From: Actinomycetota bacterium
GTDB lineage: Bacteria; Actinomycetota; Acidimicrobiia; Acidimicrobiales; JAJPHE01
DNA: 64,000 bases
NCBI GenBank assembly: GCA_021325435.1
Contig: JAJPHE010000129.1
Coordinates: forward strand, 19,007-83,006
Direction of reading: 5' to 3'
Shown: positions 16,047-24,939 of the stretch, in pieces
Layout: each line of letters opens with the position of its first letter
Numbering within the stretch: the stretch's first letter is position 1
Program-made: the position numbers and the translations under genes
Notes under the pieces: generated by a model
Told to the model about the DNA's origin: nothing
Database searches by the model: none
What the model saw: the letters and a program-made list of their open reading frames with translations, nothing else

Positions 16047-18770
16047 TCAGATCGCCATGGGGTCGAGGGCGTCAGGATCGACGCCGTAGCGTGAGATCGC
16101 CTCGCTGACCTCCTCCGCCTTTCCTTCGCCCGTGGCGGCCAGGGCGGCCAGGACCGCCACCACCAGGTGGGCGGCGTCGACCTCGAAATAGCGGCGCAGG
16201 TTGGCCCGGGCGTCGGAGCGCCCCCACCCGTCGGTACCCAGCGACGAGTAGTAGGATGGCACCCACCGGGCGATCTGGTCGGGCACGGCCTTGATGAAGT
16301 CGGACACGGCCACCACCGGCCCCTCGCTGGACGAGAGGGCTGCCGTCACGTAAGGCGTCCGGCTGGGAGCCCCCGGGTGCAGCCGGTTCCAGCGATCGGC
16401 GGCCAGGGCCTCGTCGCGCAGCTGCTTGTAGGAGGTGGCCGACCAGCACTCGGCTCCCACGCCCCACTCCTCGGCCAGCAGGCGGCGGGCCTCCATGGCC
16501 GCGCCCCAAGCTGGCCCGGAGAACAGGATGGTCGCCCGCCGGGTGCGCCCGTTGCCGGACACCTCCTCCGGGGGCCCGGTGAAGCGGTAGAGCCCCTGGA
16601 CGATGCCCTTTCGGACCTCGTCGGGGTCCTGGCCCTCCGGCAGCGCCGGCATGGCGTAGTTCTCGTTGTACAGCGTGAGGTACCAGAAACGGTCCTCGGG
16701 TTCGGGGCCGTACATCCGGCGGATGCCGTCGTCGATGATGGTGGCCAGCTCGTAGGCGAAGGCCGGGTCGTAGGCCGACACGCTCGGGTTCGTCGACGCC
16801 AGCAGAAGCGAGTGGCCGTCGTCGTGCTGCAGGCCCTCCCCCTCGAGGGTCGTCCGCCCCGCCGTCGCCCCGAGCAGGAAGCCCCGGCCCCGCGAGTCGC
16901 CGAAGGCCCAGATGAGGTCACCCACCCGCTGGAAGCCGAACATCGAATAGAAGATGTAGAAGGGGATCGTCGGTTGGCCGTGGACCGCGTAGGAGGTGCC
17001 AGCGGCGGTGAAGCTGGCCATCGCCCCCGCCTCGGTGATGCCTTCCTCGAGGATCTGCCCGTCCTTGGCCTCGGCGTAGGTGAGGAGCAGGTCGGCGTCG
17101 ACCGGCGTGTAGAGCTGCCCCGACGAGGCGTAGATCTTCACCTCCTTGAACAGGGCATCCAGGCCGAAGGTGCGGGCCTCGTCCGGGATGATGGGCACGA
17201 CGCGCTGGCCGACCTGCTTGTCGCGCAGCAGGTTGCGCAGCAGTACGGCGAAGACCATGGTCGTCGAGACAGCCCGGTCGCCCGAGCCCTTGTCGAACTC
17301 GGCGAAGACCTGAGGAGCGGGCATCTCGAGCTCAACCCGTGGTCGCACCAGCCGCCGCGGCATGGGCCCGGCCAGCTCGCGCCGGCGGGCCATGAGGTAC
17401 TCCCACGCGGGAGAGCCCTCGGGCGGCCGGTAGTAGGGCGGCAGCTTGGCGTCGAGCGCGGTATCCGGAATCTCCTCCTGGAGGTAGAGCCGGTCGCGCA
17501 ACGTCATCAGCTGGCTCTTCGTCATCTTCTTGATCTGATGGGTGGCGTTGCGGGCCTCGATCTCCGGCCCGAGCGTCCATCCCTTGATGGTCTTGGCCAG
17601 GATGGCGGTGGGAGCCCCGGTGTGCTCCACCGCCGCCTTGTAGGCGGCGTAGAGCTTGCGGTAGTCGTGGCCGCCGCGGGGCAGGGCCTGCAGATCCTCG
17701 TCCGACAGGTGGTCGACGAGGCGGCGGAGTCGGGGGTCGGGCCCGAAGAAGTGCTCGCGGATGTAGGCGCCCGACTCGGTGGCGTACTTCTGGAACTCCC
17801 CGTCGACGGTCGTGTTCATCTTGTTGACCAGGACCCCGTCGACGTCGCGGGCCAGCAGCTCGTCCCACTTGGAGCCCCAGATCACCTTGATGACGTTCCA
17901 CCCGGCGCCGCGGAAGATCGCCTCGAGCTCCTGGATGATCTTCCCGTTGCCCCGCACCGGCCCATCGAGGCGTTGCAGGTTGCAGTTGACGACGAAGATG
18001 AGGTTGTCGAGTCCCTCCCGCGAGGCGAGGGAGAGGGCCCCCAGCGTCTCGGGCTCGTCACACTCCCCGTCACCGAGGTAGCACCAGACCCGGCTGGCGC
18101 TGGTGTCGGCGATGCGCCGGTGCATGAGATAGCGGTTGAAGCGGGCCTGGTAGATGGCGTTGATCGGGCCCAGACCCATCGACACGGTGGGGAACTCCCA
18201 GAAGTCCGGCATCGAGCGGGGATGCGGGTAGGAGGCCAGCCCGTCGCCGGTTACCTCCTGCCGGTAGCGGTCGAGCTGGTCGTCGGAGAGGCGCCCCTCG
18301 AGGTAGGCCCGGGCGTAGATGCCGGGCGAGGCGTGGCCCTGGAAGTACACCTGGTCGCCGGCAGCCCCGGTGTCCTTGCCGCGGAAGAAGTGGTTGAAGC
18401 CGACCTCGTACAGCGACGCCGAGCTGGCGAAGGTGGCCAGGTGGCCGCCGATCCCCGGCGACTTGATGTTGGCCCGGGTGACCATGACGGCCGCGTTCCA
18501 ACGGATGTACGCCCGGATCCGGCGCTCCATGTACTCGTCCCCGGGGAACCAGGGCTCGCGGTCCGGCGGGATGGTGTTGACATAGGGCGTCGACACGGTG
18601 GCGGGGAACCCCACCTGAAGGGCGCGGGCCCGCTCGAGCAGCTTCATCAGGATGAAGCGGGCCCGGCTCCGTCCGTGGGTGTCGACCACGGCGTCGAAGG
18701 AGTCCACCCACTCCGCCGTCTCCTGGGGATCGATGTCCGGGAGCTGGTGGGAGAAACCGTCGAAGATCAT
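16047..18770 (-). CDS. aceE: pyruvate dehydrogenase E1 component, homodimeric type
   Basis: This 907-residue thiamine-diphosphate enzyme decarboxylates pyruvate and reductively acetylates the lipoyl arm of E2. The N-terminal domain has the family start LPDIDPQETAEWVDSFD and the ThDP motif GDGECDEPETLGALS ending NCNLQ; the middle pyrimidine-binding domain includes ILEEGITEAGAMASFTAAGT; the C-terminal domain has VAVSDFIKAVPDQI and GTDGWGRSDAR. The length agrees with E. coli and actinobacterial AceE. ATG 18770 is preferred over an upstream GTG/ATG near 18860 that would run into rnhA. E2 and Lpd are encoded 1.5 kb away on the other strand. Confidence 0.96.
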   Translation of the reverse strand: MIFDGFSHQLPDIDPQETAEWVDSFDAVVDTHGRSRARFILMKLLERARALQVGFPATVSTPYVNTIPPDREPWFPGDEYMERRIRAYIRWNAAVMVTRANIKSPGIGGHLATFASSASLYEVGFNHFFRGKDTGAAGDQVYFQGHASPGIYARAYLEGRLSDDQLDRYRQEVTGDGLASYPHPRSMPDFWEFPTVSMGLGPINAIYQARFNRYLMHRRIADTSASRVWCYLGDGECDEPETLGALSLASREGLDNLIFVVNCNLQRLDGPVRGNGKIIQELEAIFRGAGWNVIKVIWGSKWDELLARDVDGVLVNKMNTTVDGEFQKYATESGAYIREHFFGPDPRLRRLVDHLSDEDLQALPRGGHDYRKLYAAYKAAVEHTGAPTAILAKTIKGWTLGPEIEARNATHQIKKMTKSQLMTLRDRLYLQEEIPDTALDAKLPPYYRPPEGSPAWEYLMARRRELAGPMPRRLVRPRVELEMPAPQVFAEFDKGSGDRAVSTTMVFAVLLRNLLRDKQVGQRVVPIIPDEARTFGLDALFKEVKIYASSGQLYTPVDADLLLTYAEAKDGQILEEGITEAGAMASFTAAGTSYAVHGQPTIPFYIFYSMFGFQRVGDLIWAFGDSRGRGFLLGATAGRTTLEGEGLQHDDGHSLLLASTNPSVSAYDPAFAYELATIIDDGIRRMYGPEPEDRFWYLTLYNENYAMPALPEGQDPDEVRKGIVQGLYRFTGPPEEVSGNGRTRRATILFSGPAWGAAMEARRLLAEEWGVGAECWSATSYKQLRDEALAADRWNRLHPGAPSRTPYVTAALSSSEGPVVAVSDFIKAVPDQIARWVPSYYSSLGTDGWGRSDARANLRRYFEVDAAHLVVAVLAALAATGEGKAEEVSEAISRYGVDPDALDPMAI

Positions 18771-18849
18771 CGCCTTCCATGCTCGCGCTTTTGCCGGGGT
18801 AGGCGGTTCGGTGCCCGGGTCGGGCCACCCCATGGGGCATGCTGGGGCG

Positions 18850-19344
18850 GTGGGGACCATCGTCTACACGGATGGCGCCTGCCTGGGGAACCCCGGGCCG
18901 GGCGGCTGGGCCTGGGCGGTCCCCGAGGGGGCCTACGGCAGCGGTGCCGAGCCTCGCAGCACCAACCAGCGCATGGAGATCACCGCCGCCCTCGAGGCCC
19001 TCTCCAACCTCGAGGGCGAAGTGCTGGTCATGAGCGACTCCACCTACGTGGTCAACTGCTTCCGCGACCGCTGGTACGAGGGCTGGATCCGCCGGGGATG
19101 GCGGAACTCCCAGCGCCAACCGGTCGCCAACCAGGACCTCTGGATGCCGCTGTTGCAGCTCTACCTGGCCCGGGCCGGCGAGATCACGTTCCGTTGGGTG
19201 AAGGGGCACGGCTCGGATCCGATGAACGATCTGGTGGACCGGCTGGCCGTGGAGGCCGCCACGACCCAGTCCGGACGCAGTGGTCAGGGCACCCCCGAGA
19301 ACCTCGGGCCGGCGGACAGCCCCCGCCGCTGGGCTCGCCGCTGA
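18850..19344 (+). CDS. rnhA: ribonuclease HI
   Basis: A 164-residue RNase H that cleaves the RNA strand of RNA-DNA hybrids. The four Mg-binding acids are present: Asp in VYTDGACLGNPGPGGW, Glu in NQRMEITAALEAL, Asp in VMSDSTYVVN and Asp in DPMNDLVDRLA; the flexible-loop His is in VKGHGSD. The last 25 residues are an unstructured tail. GTG 18850 places the first strand correctly; ATG 18832 is an alternative. Divergent from aceE with about 80 nt between starts. Confidence 0.93.
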   Translation: MGTIVYTDGACLGNPGPGGWAWAVPEGAYGSGAEPRSTNQRMEITAALEALSNLEGEVLVMSDSTYVVNCFRDRWYEGWIRRGWRNSQRQPVANQDLWMPLLQLYLARAGEITFRWVKGHGSDPMNDLVDRLAVEAATTQSGRSGQGTPENLGPADSPRRWARR

Positions 19345-19370
19345 CCACCCGACGTCCCGGAGCCGGGTGG
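19345..19370 (+). terminator. hairpin after rnhA
   Basis: CCACCCG (19345-19351) pairs perfectly with CGGGTGG (19364-19370) directly after the rnhA stop. The 12-nt loop and absence of a T-run make this a weak candidate terminator. Confidence 0.3.
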
Positions 19371-19391
19371 GCCGGGGGTGACCCGCCCCGG

Positions 19392-19397
19392 TAGCTT
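19392..19397 (+). promoter_or_regulatory. -10 element TAGCTT for the SDR gene
   Basis: TAGCTT lies 8 nt before the ATG at 19406, which lacks a Shine-Dalgarno. It fits the leaderless pattern seen at several operon heads in this window. Confidence 0.35.
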
Positions 19398-19405
19398 TCC
19401 GGGCC

Positions 19406-20182
19406 ATGGAGCTCAACGGAACCTCAGCAGTTGTCACCGGCGGCGCCTCCGGCCTGGGCGAGGCCACCGCCCGCCTCCTCACCGAGCGCGGCGCCCGGGT
19501 CGTGATCGCCGACCTCCAGGCCGACAAGGGGGAACCCCTGGCCAAGGAGCTCGAGGGCGTCTTCGCCCGCACTGACGTCACCAACACCGACGAGGTCATC
19601 GCCGCGGTGGAAGCGGCCAAGGAGATGGGCCCGCTCAAGAGCTTGGTCAACTGCGCCGGCATCGGTTGGGCCACCCGCACCATCGGCAAGGACGGCCAGT
19701 ACTCGAGCGCCCACGACCTCGAGCTGTACCGCAAGGTGATCGAGGTGAACCTGGTGGGCACCTTCAACTGCATCCGCATCGCCGCCACGGCCATGAGCCT
19801 CAACGAGCCGGACGAGGACGGTCAGCGGGGCGCGGTGGTCAACACCGCCTCGGTGGCGGCCGAGGACGGCCAGATCGGCCAGGCCGCCTACTCCTCGTCC
19901 AAGGGCGGCCTCGTCGGGATGACCCTGCCCGTGGCTCGCGACCTGGCCGCCGTCGGGGTCCGGGTCAACACCATCCTTCCTGGACTGATCGACACCCCGA
20001 TCTACGGATCCGGCCCCGCCTCCGAGCAGTTCAAGGAGAAGCTCGGGGCCCAGGTCCTGTTCCCCAAGCGACTGGGCAGGTCCAGCGAGTTCGCCACCCT
20101 CGCCGTCGAGCTCCTCTCGAACAGCTACATGAACGCGGAGTGCATCCGCCTCGACGCCGGCATCCGCATGCAGCCGAAGTAG
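19406..20182 (+). CDS. SDR oxidoreductase, type-2 3-hydroxyacyl-CoA dehydrogenase-like
   Basis: A 258-residue short-chain dehydrogenase with cofactor motif TGGASGLG and the acidic residue of IADLQ that favours NAD, the NCAG motif, catalytic Ser in VVNTASVAA, and YSSSK. The insert after NCAG (GWATRTIGKDG) and the end ECIRLDAGIRM resemble bacterial homologues of human HSD17B10, so oxidation of 3-hydroxyacyl-CoA is likely. This would fit the acyl-CoA dehydrogenase at the left window edge, although they are not adjacent. Monocistronic as far as can be seen. Confidence 0.87.
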   Translation: MELNGTSAVVTGGASGLGEATARLLTERGARVVIADLQADKGEPLAKELEGVFARTDVTNTDEVIAAVEAAKEMGPLKSLVNCAGIGWATRTIGKDGQYSSAHDLELYRKVIEVNLVGTFNCIRIAATAMSLNEPDEDGQRGAVVNTASVAAEDGQIGQAAYSSSKGGLVGMTLPVARDLAAVGVRVNTILPGLIDTPIYGSGPASEQFKEKLGAQVLFPKRLGRSSEFATLAVELLSNSYMNAECIRLDAGIRMQPK

Positions 20183-20184
20183 GG

Positions 20185-20216
20185 CCGGGCCCGGTAGGCC
20201 GGCGGGGGCGGCCCGG
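20185..20216 (+). terminator. GC hairpin between SDR and lpd genes
   Basis: CCGGGCC (20185-20191) and GGCCCGG (20210-20216) are exact reverse complements just after the SDR stop codon. There is no T-run; a weak terminator candidate. Confidence 0.3.
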
Positions 20217-20256
20217 GCATGGCCGGTGGGCGTTCGCGCCCCGCCGCGGCGGGCTT

Positions 20257-20262
20257 TAGGCT
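20257..20262 (+). promoter_or_regulatory. -10 element TAGGCT of the lpd operon
   Basis: TTTAGGCT in the otherwise GC-rich gap before lpd fits TANNNT. It would start a transcript about 7 nt downstream, giving a short leader that contains the GGGAAGGTGG ribosome-binding site before GTG 20290. Confidence 0.35.
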
Positions 20263-20289
20263 GGCCCCAGTCGCGGGAAGGTGGTGGGA

Positions 20290-21705
20290 GTGCCCGAGGA
20301 ATTCGACGTCGTCGTCATCGGCGGCGGCCCCGGTGGCTACGCGACCGCTCTGTACGGAGCGAGCGCCGGGCTGTCGGTCGCCGTGGTCGAGAAGGACAAG
20401 GTCGGAGGCACCTGCCTGCACCGCGGGTGCATACCGGCCAAGGAGTTCCTGGAGACCGCCAGCGTCCTGCGCACGGTGGCCGGAGCCAAGGAGTTCGGTA
20501 TCCAGGCGGAGCAACCCGCCGTCGACTTCGCCACCAGCCAGGCCCGCAAGCAGAAGGTGGTCGAAGGCCTGTGGAAGGGCCTGGCCGGCCTCATGAAGTC
20601 GCGCAAGATCAAGACCTACGAGGGGACCGGCCGGCTGGAGGCGGACCACGTCGTCAAGGTGGCCGGCCCATCAGGCGAAGAGGAGCTCAGGGGCACCCAC
20701 GTCGTTCTGGCCTCGGGCTCGGTCCCCCGGACCATCCCCGGCTTCGACGTTGACGGTCGGACCGTCCTGACCTCGGACGAGGTCCTGGCCCTGGACCGGC
20801 TGCCGAGCTCGGCCGTGGTCATCGGGGGCGGCGCCATCGGCTGCGAGTTCGCCTCGATGATGAGCGACCTGGGCGTGCAGGTGACCCTGCTCGAGGTACT
20901 GCCGAAGATCCTCCCCGGCTGCGACGGTGACGTCGTCGAGGTGGTCGGCCGCTCGTTCAAGAAACGCGGCATCAACATTCACACGGGAGTTCAGGTGCAC
21001 GGGCACAGCCCCTCCGACGGTGGGGGCACGACGGTCTCCTACGGCGACGGACAGGAGGTGACGGCGGACGTCGTGGTCGTGTCCGTGGGGCGTCGTCCGC
21101 TCTCCGACGGGCTGTTGGGCGACGGGACGGGAGTGACCGTGGACGACCGGGGCTTCGTCGCCGTCGACGAGATGTGCCGGACCGGAGCTGACGGTGTCTA
21201 CGCCGTGGGCGACTTGATCTCGCTCGGCTCGGGCCCCCATCCGCAACTAGCCCATGTCGGCTTTGCCGAAGGGATCCTGGTCATCAAGGACATCCTCGGA
21301 GAGCCGGCGGTACCGGTCGACTACTCGCGGGTCCCCTGGTGCATCTACTGCCATCCGGAGGTGGCCTTCGCCGGCATGTCCGAGCAGGCGGCCCGCGACG
21401 CTGGCTACGAGGTGGTCACCAAGAAGATGCCGGTCGGACACAACGGGCGGGCCATGATCATCGGCGAGGGTGAGGGACTGGTGAAGGTGGTGGCGGAAAA
21501 GCTCCCGGATGGGACCGGCGGGCGCATCCTGGGGGTCCACATGGTGGGACCCTGGGTCACCGAGCAGCTGGGGCAGGCCTACCTGGCCGTCAACTGGGAG
21601 GCGACGGTGGATGAGGTGGCCCACTTCATCCAGCCCCATCCCACCCTGTCGGAGGTGTTCGGCGAGACGGTGCTGGCTCTGACCGGAAGGGGGTTGCACG
21701 GCTGA
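20290..21705 (+). CDS. lpd: dihydrolipoyl dehydrogenase (E3)
   Basis: This 471-residue FAD disulfide oxidoreductase re-oxidises the dihydrolipoyl arm of E2 with NAD. It shows FAD motif VVVIGGGPGGYATA, redox pair Cys42/Cys47 in GGTCLHRGCIPAKEF, NAD motif VVIGGGAIGCEFASM, second FAD site VYAVGDLI, and the catalytic His-Glu dyad in QPHPTLSEVFGE. GTG 20290 is chosen (in-frame GTGs at 20281 and 20284 are alternatives). First gene of the operon lpd - E2 - lipBA - M24 peptidase, overlapping E2 by one base (TGATG). Confidence 0.95.
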   Translation: MPEEFDVVVIGGGPGGYATALYGASAGLSVAVVEKDKVGGTCLHRGCIPAKEFLETASVLRTVAGAKEFGIQAEQPAVDFATSQARKQKVVEGLWKGLAGLMKSRKIKTYEGTGRLEADHVVKVAGPSGEEELRGTHVVLASGSVPRTIPGFDVDGRTVLTSDEVLALDRLPSSAVVIGGGAIGCEFASMMSDLGVQVTLLEVLPKILPGCDGDVVEVVGRSFKKRGINIHTGVQVHGHSPSDGGGTTVSYGDGQEVTADVVVVSVGRRPLSDGLLGDGTGVTVDDRGFVAVDEMCRTGADGVYAVGDLISLGSGPHPQLAHVGFAEGILVIKDILGEPAVPVDYSRVPWCIYCHPEVAFAGMSEQAARDAGYEVVTKKMPVGHNGRAMIIGEGEGLVKVVAEKLPDGTGGRILGVHMVGPWVTEQLGQAYLAVNWEATVDEVAHFIQPHPTLSEVFGETVLALTGRGLHG

Positions 21706-23294
21706 TGGCGGACATAACCATGCCCCAGCTCGGCGAGACGGTCACCGAGGGGACCATCACCCGCTGGGCCAAGCAGGTAGGCGACCGCGTCGAGGAGGAC
21801 GAGGTCCTCTTCGAGGTGTCGACCGACAAGGTCGACTCCGAGGTGCCCTCACCGGTGTCGGGCTTTCTGTCGGAGATCCTGGTCGAGGAGGGCCAGACCG
21901 TCGACGTCGGCACCCGGCTCGCCGTGGTCAGCGACCAACCGGCCAGCGGCGACGGACGGGCTCCCGACGCTGGGGGCCAGGCTGCCCCCGCGGACGCTCC
22001 GGCGAAGAAGGCCCCGGCCGAGCAGCCGGACCAGGCCGACGAGCAGCCGGCCGCCCGAGGGGGACGGCAGGCCTCCGACGAGCGGGCGGAGGCGCCGTCA
22101 GCCGCCAGCCGCCCGCAGGCCAAGGCCGAAGAGGTGCAGGGTGAGGCCGAGACGGTCGAGGCCGCCGGCGGCACCGCCGCCCCCGGGGGCCAGGACCGGC
22201 CCCCGTCCGGGCCCACCGCCCCCCTGGCGGCCGAGCCCACCCGGGTAGCGGGCGGTCCCGCCGCCGAGGGGGCGTCGGGGGAAGGCCCCGCCGGCGACGC
22301 CGGGGGGACGGGTGACGCCAGCAAGGTGCTGTCCCCGGTCGTCCGTCGCCTCCTGTCCGAGAACGGGCTCGATCCGGCCGACATCAACGGCACCGGCGCC
22401 GGCGGGCGAATCACCCGGGCCGACGTCCTCGCCGCGGTGGACGCCCGGCGGGGGGCCGGCGCTCCGGCCGGGGCCCGGCCGCCGGCGAGCGCCCGGCCCC
22501 AGGAGCCGGCATCGCCTGCGCCGAGGCCCGCGGGTGAGATGGGCGAGCGGGTCCTGCCCTTCCCTCCCGCCCAGCCCGGACCGGGCGACGAGGTGATCCC
22601 GTTCTCCAACATCCGTCGGCGGACGGCCGAGCACATGATCCGGTCGCGGGCGACCTCCGCCCACACCCTCGTGGCGACCGAGGTCGATTATCACGCCGTC
22701 GAGGCGGCCAGGGCCCAGGTGAAGGACCTCTTCCGTCAGAACGAGGGCTTCACCCTCACCTATCTGCCGTTCATAAGCCGGGCGGTCATCGACGCCTTGG
22801 AGGAGTTCCCCAACCTGAACGCCTCGGTCGGCGAGGACACCCTCATCGTCCATCCTCGAGTGCACCTGGGAATCGCCGTCGATCTCAACCTCGAGGGACT
22901 CATCGTGCCGGTCATCCGCGAGGCGGACTCGAAGCGGCTCCGAGCCCTTTCCCGCGAGATCCGCGACCTCGCCGAGCGGGCCCGCGCCAAGCGACTGTCC
23001 GCCGACGAGATCCAGGGCGGCACCTTCACCATCACCAACCCCGGCCCCTTCGGCACCTTCCTCACCGGTCCGGTGATCAACCAGCCCCAGGTGGCCATCC
23101 TGTCCACCGACGGGATCAAGAAGAGGCCGGTCGTGGTGGAGACGCCTGGTGGTGACGACGCCATCGTCGTCCATCCCGTCGGGCTCCTGTCGCTGACCTG
23201 GGATCACCGGGCGGTGGACGGGGCCTACGCCTCCGCCTTCCTGGCCCGCTGCCGCGAGATCATCGAGACCCGCGACTGGATCCAGGAGCTTTGA
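21705..23294 (+). CDS. dihydrolipoamide acyltransferase (E2)
   Basis: A 529-residue E2 core protein. Domains in order: lipoyl domain 1-78 with lipoylated Lys42 (STDKVDSE); a long Ala/Pro/Gly-rich linker (about 80-205); peripheral-subunit binding domain about 206-245 (SPVVRRLLSENGLDPADI); a second linker; catalytic domain about 295-529 with active-site His501 and Asp505 in DHRAVDGA. It transfers the acyl group from lipoate to CoA. Gene context (aceE nearby, Lpd adjacent, lipoate synthesis downstream) supports pyruvate dehydrogenase E2 (DlaT-like), but sequence alone does not exclude branched-chain or 2-oxoglutarate E2. Only one lipoyl domain is present. Confidence 0.92.
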   Translation: MADITMPQLGETVTEGTITRWAKQVGDRVEEDEVLFEVSTDKVDSEVPSPVSGFLSEILVEEGQTVDVGTRLAVVSDQPASGDGRAPDAGGQAAPADAPAKKAPAEQPDQADEQPAARGGRQASDERAEAPSAASRPQAKAEEVQGEAETVEAAGGTAAPGGQDRPPSGPTAPLAAEPTRVAGGPAAEGASGEGPAGDAGGTGDASKVLSPVVRRLLSENGLDPADINGTGAGGRITRADVLAAVDARRGAGAPAGARPPASARPQEPASPAPRPAGEMGERVLPFPPAQPGPGDEVIPFSNIRRRTAEHMIRSRATSAHTLVATEVDYHAVEAARAQVKDLFRQNEGFTLTYLPFISRAVIDALEEFPNLNASVGEDTLIVHPRVHLGIAVDLNLEGLIVPVIREADSKRLRALSREIRDLAERARAKRLSADEIQGGTFTITNPGPFGTFLTGPVINQPQVAILSTDGIKKRPVVVETPGGDDAIVVHPVGLLSLTWDHRAVDGAYASAFLARCREIIETRDWIQEL

Positions 23295-23295
23295 G

Positions 23296-24939
23296 GTGCT
23301 GAGGGTCCGCTGGCTGGGGCGGGTGCGCTACCGCGACGCCCACGCCCTGCAGCGGGCTCTCTTCTCCGCCAGCCCGGAGAACTACCTGCTCCTCATGGAG
23401 CATCCGCACGTCTACACCCTCGGGGTGGGCGCCGACGACCGTCACGTTCTCGTGGATCCCGGACAGGTCGGGGCCGAGCTGATCCGCACCGACCGAGGTG
23501 GGGACGTGACCTACCACGGGCCCGGCCAGCTGGTCGGATACCCGATCATCTCGGTCCCTACCGGCCCCCGCTCGGTCCCCGAATATGTCCACGGGGTCGA
23601 GCAGCTGGTCATCGACTCGGTGGGCGACCTCGGTCTGGCGGCCCGGCGTCTGCCGGGCTACCCGGGGGTGTGGGTCGGCCCCGACGACGCCCCCCGCAAG
23701 GTCTGCGCCATCGGCGTAAGGGTGACCAGAGGGCGGTCCATGCACGGCTTCGCCCTCAATGTCGATCCGGACCTGTCCATGTTCGGCCACATCGTTCCCT
23801 GCGGCATCGCCGACAAGGGCGTCACCTCGCTGGCGGCCGAAGGCGTCGAGGCCACCATGCGAGAGGTGGTGGACGCCGTCGTGGCTCGGGCCACCGTCCG
23901 GTGGGGCCCGGCGGTAGAACGGCGCGACGTGGCCTGGCGGACCGTCCCCGAAGACCTGTCGGCGTTAACCCGCCGCCAGGCGCTAGGGACGAGTGGCCGA
24001 CCCGGGGAGCGGCTGCGCCTGCGCCTGGCCGAGGCCGGCGTGAACCCTGGCGCCGGGCTGGCCGTGTCCGAACGCAAACCGGCCTGGCTGCGGGTCAAGG
24101 CCGAGATGGGCCCCGAATACCGACAGCTGCGCTCCACCATGCGTTCGCTCGACCTGGTCACCGTGTGCGAGGAGGCCGGCTGCCCCAACATCTTCGAATG
24201 CTGGGCTGACGGAACCGCCACCTTCATGATCAACGGGGAGCGCTGCACCCGCGCCTGCGGCTTCTGCCTGGTCGACACCCGCCGTCCGTCTCCGCCCGAT
24301 CCGGGGGAGGCCGACCGGGTCGCTGAGGCGGTTGGGCGGATGTCCCTGGCCCACGCCGTGGTCACCGCCGTCGCCCGCGACGACCTGCCCGAGGGCGGCG
24401 CGCTCGGCTTCGTCGCCACCATCGCCGCCATCAGGCGCCGGTGCCCGCACACCTCGGTCGAGGTCCTGATCCCCGATTTCAAGGGTGACCCTGACGCCCT
24501 GAACGCGGTGTTCGAGGCCGGACCGGACGTGCTCAACCACAACCTCGAGACCGTGGCCCGGCTCCAGCGGGCCGTGCGGCCTTCGGCTTCCTATGCCCGC
24601 AGCCTGGCCGTGCTGGCCCGGGCGGCCGACGCCGGCCTGGTCACCAAGTCCGGCATCATCCTCGGCATGGGCGAAACGGCCGAGGAGGTGGTCTCGGCTC
24701 TGTCGGACCTGCGGGCCGTCGGCGTGCAGATCGTCACGCTCGGCCAGTACCTCCGGCCCACCGCCGCCCACCTGCCGGTTGCCCGCTGGTGGACGCCGGC
24801 CGAGTTCGACCGCCTCGCCGCCGCCGCCCGGGCCATGGGCTTCTCGCATGTCCAGGCCTCGCCCCTCACCCGTTCGAGCTACCACGCCCGGCAGGCGGCG
24901 AGCGCCGCCCAGGTCCCCGTGGCGCTGTCCGGATCGTGA
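23296..24939 (+). CDS. lipB-lipA: bifunctional octanoyltransferase-lipoyl synthase (LipB-LipA fusion)
   Basis: One uninterrupted 547-residue frame holds both enzymes of de novo lipoylation. Residues 1-215 are LipB, which moves octanoate from acyl carrier protein to a lipoyl-domain lysine: RGGDVTYHGPGQLVGYP, Lys135, and catalytic Cys169 in IVPCGIADKGVTSL. After a linker (about 215-258), residues 259-547 are LipA, a radical SAM enzyme inserting two sulfurs: auxiliary cluster cysteines 291, 296 and 302 (CEEAGCPNIFEC), SAM-cluster cysteines 317, 321 and 324 (CTRACGFC), and the C-terminal RSSYHA whose Ser binds the auxiliary cluster. All key residues are intact. A GTG at codon 257 could start a separate LipA, but has no ribosome-binding site. 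It lies directly after E2, its likely substrate. Confidence 0.92.
   Translation: MLRVRWLGRVRYRDAHALQRALFSASPENYLLLMEHPHVYTLGVGADDRHVLVDPGQVGAELIRTDRGGDVTYHGPGQLVGYPIISVPTGPRSVPEYVHGVEQLVIDSVGDLGLAARRLPGYPGVWVGPDDAPRKVCAIGVRVTRGRSMHGFALNVDPDLSMFGHIVPCGIADKGVTSLAAEGVEATMREVVDAVVARATVRWGPAVERRDVAWRTVPEDLSALTRRQALGTSGRPGERLRLRLAEAGVNPGAGLAVSERKPAWLRVKAEMGPEYRQLRSTMRSLDLVTVCEEAGCPNIFECWADGTATFMINGERCTRACGFCLVDTRRPSPPDPGEADRVAEAVGRMSLAHAVVTAVARDDLPEGGALGFVATIAAIRRRCPHTSVEVLIPDFKGDPDALNAVFEAGPDVLNHNLETVARLQRAVRPSASYARSLAVLARAADAGLVTKSGIILGMGETAEEVVSALSDLRAVGVQIVTLGQYLRPTAAHLPVARWWTPAEFDRLAAAARAMGFSHVQASPLTRSSYHARQAASAAQVPVALSGS

Noticed and set aside
24064..24066. Separate lipA start at GTG 24064
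   Set aside because: No Shine-Dalgarno or -10 box precedes it and the frame is continuous with LipB. Kept only as an alternative to the fusion.
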